Assembly (NCBI RefSeq): GCF_000385335.1
Contig: NZ_ARWA01000001.1
Location: 2,248,001 to 2,312,000 of the forward strand
Source: Methyloferula stellata AR4
GTDB lineage: Bacteria; Pseudomonadota; Alphaproteobacteria; Rhizobiales; Beijerinckiaceae
Direction of reading: 5' to 3'
DNA length: 64,000 bases
Positions within the stretch are counted from its first letter, which is position 1; the number at the start of each line of letters is the position of its first letter. A model generated the notes under the pieces. The model was not told the DNA's origin. It ran no database searches and was given only the letters and a program-made list of their open reading frames with translations. The translations under genes and the position numbers were made by a program. Shown one piece after another: positions 36,704 to 44,905 of this stretch.

Positions 36704-36755
36704 TAGAGGGGGATGCGGGCGCAAAACCGCTTCACACTTTTGCTCATCCCGCTCT
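36704..36755. repeat. Hairpin repeat with AAAACCGCTTCACACTTTT core
   Basis: TAGAGGGGGATG ... GCAAAACCGCTTCACACTTTTGC ... CATCCCGCTCT is an imperfect inverted repeat. It matches a dispersed element known from many Hyphomicrobiales genomes (AAAACCGCTTCACACTTTT between inverted arms). It directly follows the 47-bp hairpin. Confidence 0.6.
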
Positions 36756-36835
36756 GGAAATTGACGCATCATTAACCATGAGATGTCGAGATTAAGCCTG
36801 CCTGGAAGAATCAGGCCGGCAATCCGGACGGCGAC

Positions 36836-37027
36836 ATGGGCGAACTTCTTGCGTTCCACCAAAATAAAACCGCGCAGCAGCGGCGACGTGAGCAACCGTC
36901 AGGCGACGCCGAGATCATTCTGTTTCCCGGCGTGCGCTATATGCGGATGAGTGAGCCGGCGAAGCCGCCGAAACGGGTTTCCCGCCGTCCCGCAAGGCGG
37001 CGGCCCGACACAGAGAAAGTCTCGTAG
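36836..37027 (+). CDS. Small conserved-looking hypothetical protein
   Basis: A 63-residue basic protein, MGELLAFHQNK at the start, EIILFPGVRYMRM in the middle, and a lysine/arginine/proline-rich end. Short proteins with an ILFPGVRYER-like core occur widely in Hyphomicrobiales, which is why it is called despite its size. The ribosome site is weak. The function is unknown. Confidence 0.55.
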   Translation: MGELLAFHQNKTAQQRRREQPSGDAEIILFPGVRYMRMSEPAKPPKRVSRRPARRRPDTEKVS

Positions 37028-37069
37028 CGGACCCATTTGGTTCGCAATGACCGTTCTTCCGGTCGCGGC

Positions 37070-38599
37070 CTATGGTTGCTTCAGCGGAGCGCCATCGGAG
37101 CCGGGCGTGCCGAATATCGATACAAAACCCGTCCCCCGCTTTTGCGCTTCGGTCCAGGCGCTCAACTGGTCGCAAAGAGAAGGACGCGGCGGGCTCGCAT
37201 CCTTGGCGCAGCGCAGCGACACGAAATTCTGCAGACCCATAGAAAGCTGCAGCGAATAATCGGCCGAATAGAGCTGGCTATCGCTGAAGACGGCACCGCC
37301 GGGCACATTGCCGAAATACATCATGCGCAGGCTCTGCGCTGCTTCCGGGTGTTTCTGCGCATCGAGTTTCAGCACGCCCGCATTGGGTGAGAATTCGGCA
37401 AGGATCGGCACGCTCGGAAAGCCTGCCGTCTGATGGCAGCCCATGCAGGAGCTTTTGGGATTGTCGACGGGCCCAGCGAGGCGTCCGCCAAATCCGAGAT
37501 GGTTGAAACTGAGCGGCGGCGTCGCGAGATCCTTCACCGCTTGGCGATTAATCCATTGCTCCGTCAATTTGTCGTAGTCGCAAGGCCCGTCCGCCGAGGC
37601 GCAGGTCTCGGCGAAGGTCACTGTCGGATTATTGCCCCATTGGAGGCCGAGCGGCACCATGCGCTTCCACGGCGTATCGCCCTTCGCATTGCCGTTATAG
37701 CCATAGGTGCCGAGAAGCCAGCCTGTGGTGCTGCGGTTGTCGCGCACCTGGAGGTCGATCTGGATGAGACGGACTTTGCCGAGCTTGCGTTCGAAACGCG
37801 AAAACGGCCCTGCATTGCGGAAGGGCGGGCTCTTATTGGCGTAAATATCCGCGTCCCATTCAAAGGCGCCTTTGACGGTCGGCAGTTCCGTCTCGTTCGC
37901 CGTCGAGAAGAGGAGCTTGATCACATAAGATCCATCCGGCATGGAGTTGAGCGCCGTGGGATCGGGGTTCAGCGCCGCCGGTTTAGGATCGTCGGGATCG
38001 CAATAGACCTGCCCGATGCTGAACGCATAGCGGTCGTTGACATAGGCTTGCGCCCAGGTATCGACGAATTCGGCTTGCGCTTCGCCGAACGTATTGCCGG
38101 CGGAATCGAATTCATGGGTGAGGCCGTGCACGAATTCGCGCCCGTCCGTGCCCGGCCAATCCGTGGCGACTTCCGTGTTCCAGTCCATCCATGGCATTCC
38201 GTACCATTTCCGGAGCTTGTTATCCTGGACGTAGAAATCGACTTCTATATTGCCTTCGAGGCCATATTGGAGAAGCGCCTGAAGATAGGCTTCTGGATCG
38301 ACCGGACCGCCGTTCTTGAACGCGATCTTCTCCCAAGGATAGGTTTCCTTCGGGGGTAATTGGACGGGATAGTCCTGGCTGAGTTTGAAAACCCGGCCTT
38401 TATAGTCGGAAGCAGGATCGCCGCCCTTGCCTTGAAGATAATAGTCCTTGAAGGCGCCCCGCACGCAGTCCTTCCGCGCCAGCTTGTTGCGGAGCGCGTC
38501 GTCGGTCGCAAAAGCCGGGCTCGAAGCTGCGAGAAGGCCCGCATAGGCAAGGCAAATGCCCGCACCGACGAGATAATGCATGCGGTTTTGCCCGATCAT
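37070..38599 (-). CDS. Large periplasmic protein with a single CXXCH heme motif, unknown family
   Basis: About 509 residues with a signal peptide (core YLVGAGICLAYAGLL, cut near AFAT). Most of the mature protein has no family I recognise; it is rich in aromatic and acidic residues. A single CMGCH at about residue 385 followed by GFPSVP suggests covalent heme attachment late in the chain. Four other cysteines (near VYCDPD, ETCASADGPC and LRCAKD) could form disulfides. The carboxy end MYFGNVPGGAVFSD is also distinctive. Start 38599 (MIGQNRM) or 38581 are both possible. It stands alone, with no redox partner beside it. Confidence 0.6.
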   Translation of the reverse strand: MIGQNRMHYLVGAGICLAYAGLLAASSPAFATDDALRNKLARKDCVRGAFKDYYLQGKGGDPASDYKGRVFKLSQDYPVQLPPKETYPWEKIAFKNGGPVDPEAYLQALLQYGLEGNIEVDFYVQDNKLRKWYGMPWMDWNTEVATDWPGTDGREFVHGLTHEFDSAGNTFGEAQAEFVDTWAQAYVNDRYAFSIGQVYCDPDDPKPAALNPDPTALNSMPDGSYVIKLLFSTANETELPTVKGAFEWDADIYANKSPPFRNAGPFSRFERKLGKVRLIQIDLQVRDNRSTTGWLLGTYGYNGNAKGDTPWKRMVPLGLQWGNNPTVTFAETCASADGPCDYDKLTEQWINRQAVKDLATPPLSFNHLGFGGRLAGPVDNPKSSCMGCHQTAGFPSVPILAEFSPNAGVLKLDAQKHPEAAQSLRMMYFGNVPGGAVFSDSQLYSADYSLQLSMGLQNFVSLRCAKDASPPRPSLCDQLSAWTEAQKRGTGFVSIFGTPGSDGAPLKQP

Positions 38600-38775
38600 G
38601 GGAACATCTTTCAGCAAATGAGCAGGATAGCGCAGGATGGCCTGTGGCCGTCACGCAGCAATCATCGTGAGTGGCATCGATGTTCGCCCGGCAAGCTGTC
38701 GAAGACAAGATATGCCGCCGCCGAATCTCCGCGCGTAGTTCGCGGGATGTAGCAAGGACATATTACGATTTTAGT

Positions 38776-39417
38776 CTATTTCGCGGTTTCCTGGACGAGT
38801 TCGCAGTTCATCGACTTCACCAGGGTTTCGATATTCGCTCTCTCGCTGGGAAAAGCCGCCAGCGCATTGATGAGAACGAAGCCCTTTTTTTCGGGCGCGG
38901 TCAGCCGCAATTCCTGTGGCAGTTCCTCTTCATCGTCGTCGGCTTCGACGGCCTCGAGCTGTTTCGGCGTCAAGACGAGCACATCGATCTTGCCATGCGA
39001 CGCGGCTTTATCGGTCATCGAATAAAAAACCCGGCCCGTTCGCGTGCGAAACGAGAAGGTCAAAAGCCCGTCGCCGATGATATCGGCCGAGAGTTCCAAG
39101 GGACCGCGATCGAGATCGTAGAGGCAGACGCCTTGCACAAGTGCCGGATCTTCGAAGGGCGCATATTCCTGTCCGGGCAAAGGCGCCGGCAGCAGGGAAA
39201 GCTGACCCGGCTGGGTCAAGGTCGAGAGCCGCGAGTAGGCATCCTTCTGGGCCAGTTCCGGCAGGGCGAAGATGGACACGATATGGACGAGGCCGGCCAC
39301 GAAGAGCATAGCCAGGAGCCATAAGAGCGACGCCAGCAGCCAATCGAGCCAGGAGATCTTGAACAGGTTCAGTCTGAAAGAGGCGGGGTTGGCCGATGTG
39401 ATTTTGAGCGAGGTCAT
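38776..39417 (-). CDS. DUF1254-like membrane-anchored protein
   Basis: A 213-residue protein with one membrane span around residues 25-47 and a periplasmic domain. The segment ALPELAQKDAYSRLS matches alphaproteobacterial proteins annotated as the DUF1254 half of a DUF1214/DUF1254 pair. Its ATG overlaps the stop of the upstream DUF1214 gene as ATGA (39414-39417), so the two are translated together and probably form one complex. The function is unknown. Confidence 0.75.
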   Translation of the reverse strand: MTSLKITSANPASFRLNLFKISWLDWLLASLLWLLAMLFVAGLVHIVSIFALPELAQKDAYSRLSTLTQPGQLSLLPAPLPGQEYAPFEDPALVQGVCLYDLDRGPLELSADIIGDGLLTFSFRTRTGRVFYSMTDKAASHGKIDVLVLTPKQLEAVEADDDEEELPQELRLTAPEKKGFVLINALAAFPSERANIETLVKSMNCELVQETAK

Positions 39418-39992
39418 CGGCAGAAGCCTTTGACGAGTTTCGGCATCACCGAACTGTCGAGCGACGCGGCCGTTGCACTCAGCACCGAATCGTAAAGACG
39501 CAGCACGACGACGTAAGGCGATGTCGGGGAGGTCGGCAGCCAATTGCCGGGATGCGCGGTTGAGGCGAGGATGATTTCGGGCGGCGCGTCGCTGGCACGC
39601 AAAATCTCCGCCGACGTGAAGCCATAGCGCTTGGCGGCATTTTCGATCAAAGCCCCGTTCGGCGAAAAGACCGACAGGGTCCAAAACCGCGCCGGCGGCA
39701 TCGGGCCTTTCAAAGTATATTCGCATCTCGGATTGAGCGGCGCGCCGTCGCTATCGGTTCGCGCCAGAAAACTAATGCCTTCGCCCGTGCCGAGCGGAAT
39801 GGCGCCGGTGCGCGACAGAAGCGCCCGCGCATAGGGATCGATATCGGCCGATCCGGTCTTCGGCCATCCTGTCCAGGGGCCGGCGCGTACCGCACCGAAG
39901 CCAAAGCCGTGCTCAAGCGTGAAAAACGTGAGCGCCAGCCCGAGCAAAGTCCCGAGGACGACGACGACGCAGGATTTGATCAGAATCGCCAC
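39414..39992 (-). CDS. DUF1214-like membrane-anchored protein
   Basis: A 192-residue protein with an amino-terminal span (residues 5-27) and a domain matching DUF1214: PYARALLSRTGAIPLG, RCEYTLKGPMPPARFWTLSV, and a late PGNWLPTSPTSPYVVVLRLYD. In larger proteins DUF1254 and DUF1214 are fused; here they are separate, overlapping genes. Localisation is likely periplasmic face of the inner membrane. The function is unknown. Confidence 0.8.
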   Translation of the reverse strand: MAILIKSCVVVVLGTLLGLALTFFTLEHGFGFGAVRAGPWTGWPKTGSADIDPYARALLSRTGAIPLGTGEGISFLARTDSDGAPLNPRCEYTLKGPMPPARFWTLSVFSPNGALIENAAKRYGFTSAEILRASDAPPEIILASTAHPGNWLPTSPTSPYVVVLRLYDSVLSATAASLDSSVMPKLVKGFCR

Positions 39993-40033
39993 GGTTAAGC
40001 CCGCCGGACCGCGAATCGAAATAGAGTGATATC

Positions 40034-40804
40034 TTATTTAGGCGCCATGTAGCTCAAAACACGGTCCTGAGGAAAATCATAGAGCTTGCCCGTTTCAGTC
40101 CAATCGGGGTGGCAAAGTGCCAGGATTTTCGGCGCGAGCTCTTCCGGCGTCTTGAGGCTCAGCGGATCTTCGCCCGGCATGGCCGCGGCGCGCATGCGGG
40201 TGCGTAGCGGGCCCGGATTGACCGCCATGACGCGGATAGGGGAGGTGTTGACCGTCTCCGCCGCATAGGTCCGCGCCAAGGCATCGACGGCGGCCTTGGA
40301 GGTCGCATAGGGGCCCCAATAGGGCTTGAAATGGGCCGTATGTCCGGCGCCAGAGGTGACCAGCACGACGCGGCCCGCGTCCGAGGCCCGCAACAACGGG
40401 TCGAGCGAACGGATGAGCCGCCAATTGGCGGTGACATTCACCGCCATGACCTCATCCCATTGCTTCGGGTCGACATGCGCCAGCGGCGAGACGGGGCCGA
40501 GCACGCCTGCATTGCCGACGAAAATGTCGAGCTTGCCCCAACGCCCGAAGATCGCGCCGCCAAGCCGGTCGAGAGCTTCGAAATCTTTAATATCGCATGG
40601 CACGAGCGTCGCCTCGCTGCCGTCGCCTCTGATCGCATCGTCGAGCTCTTCGAGCGCGCCTTGGGTGCGCGCCATGGCGATGATATGCGCGCCGGCGCGG
40701 GCGAGTTCGCGAGCTACAGCCCAGCCGATGCCGCGCGAGGCACCGGTCACGAGCGCGATCCGCCTCGCGAGCGGGCGGGCGTTGGGTTCGTTTTCGGAGG
40801 CCAA
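40034..40804 (-). CDS. SDR family NAD(P)-dependent oxidoreductase
   Basis: Classical short-chain dehydrogenase, 256 residues. The cofactor motif is TGASRGIG at 20-27, the NAG motif at 98-100, and the catalytic residues S151, Y166 and K170. It lies at the end of the block rpsF to purF, a position where many Alphaproteobacteria carry an SDR gene after purF. The substrate is unknown. Confidence 0.9.
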   Translation of the reverse strand: MASENEPNARPLARRIALVTGASRGIGWAVARELARAGAHIIAMARTQGALEELDDAIRGDGSEATLVPCDIKDFEALDRLGGAIFGRWGKLDIFVGNAGVLGPVSPLAHVDPKQWDEVMAVNVTANWRLIRSLDPLLRASDAGRVVLVTSGAGHTAHFKPYWGPYATSKAAVDALARTYAAETVNTSPIRVMAVNPGPLRTRMRAAAMPGEDPLSLKTPEELAPKILALCHPDWTETGKLYDFPQDRVLSYMAPK

Positions 40805-40918
40805 GCTAGGTCATCTCGCTCGATATTGAGGGATTTCGCTTCATATCTTCGTTTAAGCGAATGATCTCGTTCCGAAAAGCTCTGGAGCTAGAACCTAATT
40901 AAATCCGGACGCGCACAA

Positions 40919-41045
40919 CCCTCTCCCAGAGGGAGAGGGTGGCCGGTGGAACCGGCCGGGTAAGGGGTTACGATCTTAGACGTTTGGGATTGTAACCCCT
41001 CATCTGCCTCGCATTCGCTCGGCACCTTCTCCCACAGGGAGAAGG
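40919..41045. repeat. Palindromic repeat family A, copy 2 (127 bp)
   Basis: Begins CCCTCTCCCAGAGGGAGAGGGTGGCC and closes with GGCACCTTCTCCCACAGGGAGAAGG. The middle shows GTAAGGGGTTACGATC paired with GATTGTAACCCCTCAT. It lies between the SDR gene and the end of purF. Confidence 0.85.
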
Positions 41046-41093
41046 AAACGCGCCCGACCTATGAAACATAAGATGGCTGGAATGAGTCTTAAC

Positions 41094-42572
41094 CTAACCC
41101 GCTTCGGCGAGCAGCGAGAGCTGGGTCTTGGTTTCGCCGGAGACATCGGTGAGATGCGTCGGATATTGGCCGGTGAAACAATGATCGGTGAATTGCGGAC
41201 GCAGCGGATCGCGGCCCGGTTCGCCCATGGCGCGGTAAATGCCTTCGACCGAAAGAAAGGCCAATGAATCGCAGCCGATATATTGGCGCATTTCCTCAAG
41301 CGTATGGGTCGCGGCGAGAAGCTTGTCGCGCTCTGGCGTATCGATCCCATAATAATCGGGATGCGTGATCGGCGGCGATGAGATCCGGAAATGCACTTCT
41401 TTCGCGCCGGCTTCGCGGATCATCTGGACGATCTTGACCGAGGTCGTGCCGCGCACGATCGAATCGTCGATGAGAACGACGCGTTTGCCTTCAATGACGG
41501 ACCGGTTGGCGTTGTGCTTCAGGCGTACGCCCAATTCGCGCACCGTTTGCGTCGGCTGAATGAAGGTCCGCCCGACATAATGGTTTCGGATGATGCCGAG
41601 CTCGAAAGGTATGCCCGACGTCTGCGCATAGCCTATGCCCGCGGGGACGCCTGAATCCGGCACGGGTACGATGACATCGGCATCGACCGGCATTTCGCGC
41701 GCGAGTTGGGCGCCCATCGCCTTGCGGACGTCATAGACGGAGCGCCCATGCACGATGGAATCGGGACGCGCGAAATAGATATATTCGAAGATGCAAGGGC
41801 GCGCCGGCATGCGCGGGAAGGGATGCAGGCTCTCGATGCCGTCTTCCGAGATCACGACGATTTCGCCATTCTCGATATCGCGGACGAAATGGGCACCGAT
41901 AATGTCGAGCGCGCACGTCTCGGAGGCGAGGATATAGCATCCGTTCAACTGGCCGAGGACGAGCGGCCTGATGCCGAGCGGATCTCTGGCGCCGATCAAT
42001 TTCTTATTGGTGAGCACGACGAGCGAATAGGCGCCTTCGAGTTCGCGCAAGGCATCGATGAACCGTTCGGTGATACGGGGTTTGCGGCTGCGCGCGACGA
42101 GATGCAGGATCGCTTCCGTATCCGAAGTCGATTGATAGAGCGCGCCTTCGAGCACGAGTTCGCGCCGCAGCGTCAGCCCATTCGTCAGATTGCCGTTATG
42201 GGCGACGGCGAAACCGCCGGAGCTCAGTTCCGCGAAGAGCGGTTGCACATTGCGCAGGATGGTTTCGCCCGTGGTCGAATAGCGCACATGGCCGATCGCG
42301 GCCGTGCCGGGCAAACGATCGATCGTCGAAGCCTTGGAGAAATGATCGCCGACGAGGCCGAGACGGCGCTCCGAATTGAACCTATGACCGTCGAAGGCGA
42401 CGATGCCCGCCGCCTCCTGTCCGCGATGCTGCAAAGCGTGCAGGCCGAGTGCCGTGATGGCGGCCGCCTCCGGATGACCGAAGATGCCGAAGACGCCGCA
42501 TTCTTCACGCAGCCTATCGGCATCCAGATCGAAAATATTGTCATCCGTCAGGTGGGCTTGGCCATCATCCAT
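41094..42572 (-). CDS. purF: Amidophosphoribosyltransferase PurF
   Basis: First committed step of purine synthesis: glutamine plus PRPP gives phosphoribosylamine. 492 residues. The glutamine-hydrolysing domain starts at the nucleophile C25 in EECGVFGIFGH, so a 24-residue propeptide or leader must be removed for an amino-terminal cysteine. The PRPP loop VVLIDDSIVRGTTS lies near residue 365-380. cvpA lies just upstream, a conserved order. Confidence 0.96.
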   Translation of the reverse strand: MDDGQAHLTDDNIFDLDADRLREECGVFGIFGHPEAAAITALGLHALQHRGQEAAGIVAFDGHRFNSERRLGLVGDHFSKASTIDRLPGTAAIGHVRYSTTGETILRNVQPLFAELSSGGFAVAHNGNLTNGLTLRRELVLEGALYQSTSDTEAILHLVARSRKPRITERFIDALRELEGAYSLVVLTNKKLIGARDPLGIRPLVLGQLNGCYILASETCALDIIGAHFVRDIENGEIVVISEDGIESLHPFPRMPARPCIFEYIYFARPDSIVHGRSVYDVRKAMGAQLAREMPVDADVIVPVPDSGVPAGIGYAQTSGIPFELGIIRNHYVGRTFIQPTQTVRELGVRLKHNANRSVIEGKRVVLIDDSIVRGTTSVKIVQMIREAGAKEVHFRISSPPITHPDYYGIDTPERDKLLAATHTLEEMRQYIGCDSLAFLSVEGIYRAMGEPGRDPLRPQFTDHCFTGQYPTHLTDVSGETKTQLSLLAEAG

Positions 42573-42582
42573 GGATCTATTC

Positions 42583-43197
42583 CTATGTATGTTTGCCGGG
42601 GTCGGGCTTCGGCGCAGCCGCCGGAGCCGGGACAGGCTTCGTATCTATATCGCTGTCGGGCGGCGCTTCTTCGGTGCCGCCTATCGACTTCGGCGTCTTC
42701 AGCTTGGCGAGCAGGCCCTCCGGGTCGTCGGGCAGCATGGCCATCAACTCGTCGCCGGTCGTCTGAAGCAGCGGACGCATGCGGGCGCTTTTCACCCATT
42801 CCGGCGTCTTGTCGGTCGGCACCAGCCAACTGAAGAAAATGAAGGCGATCACACAAAGCAAAAGCCCGCGCACCGCTCCGAATACGAATCCCAGCGACCG
42901 GTCGAGCGCGCCGACCTTCGAGTCGAGAATGGCATCCGAGAGCCTGACCGTAATCAGGGACACGATGATCAGCGTGACGAAAAAGACAATCGCCGCGGAG
43001 GCCGCCAGCGCGATGACCTCCTTGCCAATATAGGGTTTCACATAAGGCAGTACGAGAGGGTGAAAATAGACCGCGGCCACGGCAGCGGCGGTCCAGGAGG
43101 CAATCGCCAGGACCTCACGCGTAAAACCGCGCAGCATGGCGAGCAGGGCGGAAATCAAAACGACGACGATCAATCCGAGATCGAGATAGGATGGCAT
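42583..43197 (-). CDS. cvpA: CvpA family membrane protein
   Basis: Colicin V production-type inner-membrane protein, 204 residues, four spans within residues 1-125. A proline/aspartate-rich cytoplasmic tail follows, ending PAPAAAPKPDPGK. Placement directly before purF (10-base gap) matches the cvpA-purF arrangement of many bacteria. Its biochemical role is unclear. Confidence 0.88.
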   Translation of the reverse strand: MPSYLDLGLIVVVLISALLAMLRGFTREVLAIASWTAAAVAAVYFHPLVLPYVKPYIGKEVIALAASAAIVFFVTLIIVSLITVRLSDAILDSKVGALDRSLGFVFGAVRGLLLCVIAFIFFSWLVPTDKTPEWVKSARMRPLLQTTGDELMAMLPDDPEGLLAKLKTPKSIGGTEEAPPDSDIDTKPVPAPAAAPKPDPGKHT

Positions 43198-43495
43198 GAC
43201 TCTGGCCTCTGGAACACGTCCTACGAAAGGAACTTTCAGACTTGCGACGCGCCCTCATACCACGCTCCAAACGTGGCAGATGGCTTAATCACCGCAAAAA
43301 AGTTTCCATCTGCTTTTCGGCTACGATGTGCTTTCGCATTTCGCAGTGCTTTGCGGCACTCGCTCCATGGCGCCGCCGGAGGCAGCCGTACCGATAGAGC
43401 TTGGTCATCGCTTCGGATGCGACAACTTCACGGGTCCAGGGTTCATAAATCTTATAACGAAGTGAAATGGTTCCGTCACCTTCCAAAGGCGAAGT

Positions 43496-44905
43496 TCAAC
43501 CGCCTTGTGCACTTTTGCCCGCGCGGCCGCGCATCCGGGCGATTTCCGCCACGAGCGCCGAAATATGCGAACAACTGCTCACTTCGATGGTTTGAGCGGC
43601 GCTGCGGCCTTGGCCCGGCGCTTCCTGAGGCGTTATGGCGCGGGCGAATCCGAGCTTCATCGCCTCCTTGAGCCGGGGCAGCGTATGGGCGACCGGGCGG
43701 ATCGCGCCGGAGAGACCGATTTCGCCGAAAAACACGCTGGTCGATGGCAAAGTGACGCCGGTCAGCGACGAGATCAGCGCGGCGGCGGCGGCGAGATCGG
43801 CGGCCGGCTCGCTGACGCGTAACCCGCCTGCCACATTCAGATAAATGTCGTTCTGGCCAAGCTTGAGCCCGGCATGGGCTTCGAGCACGGCGATCACCAT
43901 GGCCAGGCGATTCGTGTCCCAGCCGACGACGGCGCGGCGCGGCGTGCCGAGCGAACTCGCAGCCACCAGAGCCTGGATTTCGATCAGCAGCGGCCGCGTG
44001 CCTTCCATTCCCGCGAAAACGGCGGTGCCGGGCGCGGCGGCATCGCGGGCCGAGAGAAACAAAGCCGAGGGATTGGTGACCTCGCCAAGGCCCTTGCCGG
44101 TCATTTCGAAGACGCCGATCTCGTCCGTCGGTCCGAATCGGTTTTTGACCGCGCGGAGAATACGGACATCCCGCCCGCCTTCGCCCTCGAAGGAGATCAC
44201 TGCATCGACCATATGTTCGACGACGCGCGGGCCTGCGATCTGGCCGTCCTTGGTGACATGGCCGACGAGAATGACGGTCGCGCCCGTCGTCTTGGCGAAT
44301 CGGATGAGCGCCTGTGCCGAGCCCCGGACCTGCGTGACCGTGCCCGGCGCCGATTCGACGCTTTGCGTCCACATGGTCTGGATCGAATCGATCACCACCA
44401 GCGCCGGCCGGCGGCCGTGGCTGAGCGTAGCCAAAATATCTTCGACGCTGGTCTCGGCCGCGAGTTCGACCGGCGTTTTGGAAAGGCCGAGGCGCTCGGC
44501 GCGCAGCCGCACCTGATCGACAGCCTCTTCGCCGGAAATATAGACGACGCGCTGGCCCTGCTTGGCCAGAAGCGCGCAGGCCTGGATGAGCAGCGTCGAT
44601 TTGCCGATGCCCGGCTCGCCGCCGAGCAGCAGAACCGAGCCCGGCACGAAGCCGCCGCCGCTGACGCGGTCAAATTCGGCAATGCCGGTCAGCATGCGCG
44701 GCGCTGACGGGGTGGTGGCATCGCCGAGCCCCATCAGTTCGAAGACGCGGCCTTTCTGGGCCCCGCGGGCAGCTTGCGCGCCGATGCCGGAGGCGGCGTT
44801 TTCTTCGAGGATGGAATTCCACGCCCCGCAGGATTCGCAGCGTCCCTGCCAGCGCTGCGTGACGGCCCCGCAATTCTGGCAGACGAACGAGGCGCGTGTC
44901 TTCAA
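43496..44905 (-). CDS. radA: DNA repair protein RadA
   Basis: RecA-related branch-migration helicase, 469 residues. The amino-terminal zinc finger uses C9, C12, C23 and C26. Walker A is GGEPGIGKST, and the RadA-specific KNRFG motif is present (AVKNRFGPTDEIG). A Lon-like domain closes the protein. The start at 44905 overlaps the stop of dnaB by 4 bases, so the two are coupled. Many relatives have alr between dnaB and radA; it is absent here. Confidence 0.95.
   Translation of the reverse strand: MKTRASFVCQNCGAVTQRWQGRCESCGAWNSILEENAASGIGAQAARGAQKGRVFELMGLGDATTPSAPRMLTGIAEFDRVSGGGFVPGSVLLLGGEPGIGKSTLLIQACALLAKQGQRVVYISGEEAVDQVRLRAERLGLSKTPVELAAETSVEDILATLSHGRRPALVVIDSIQTMWTQSVESAPGTVTQVRGSAQALIRFAKTTGATVILVGHVTKDGQIAGPRVVEHMVDAVISFEGEGGRDVRILRAVKNRFGPTDEIGVFEMTGKGLGEVTNPSALFLSARDAAAPGTAVFAGMEGTRPLLIEIQALVAASSLGTPRRAVVGWDTNRLAMVIAVLEAHAGLKLGQNDIYLNVAGGLRVSEPAADLAAAAALISSLTGVTLPSTSVFFGEIGLSGAIRPVAHTLPRLKEAMKLGFARAITPQEAPGQGRSAAQTIEVSSCSHISALVAEIARMRGRAGKSAQGG

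Noticed and set aside
41706-42833. 375-codon frame antisense to purF and cvpA
   Set aside because: Spans parts of two real genes on the other strand; shadow frame.
42484-43671. 395-codon frame across cvpA and radA ends
   Set aside because: Changes from antisense shadow to intergenic DNA with no coding character.
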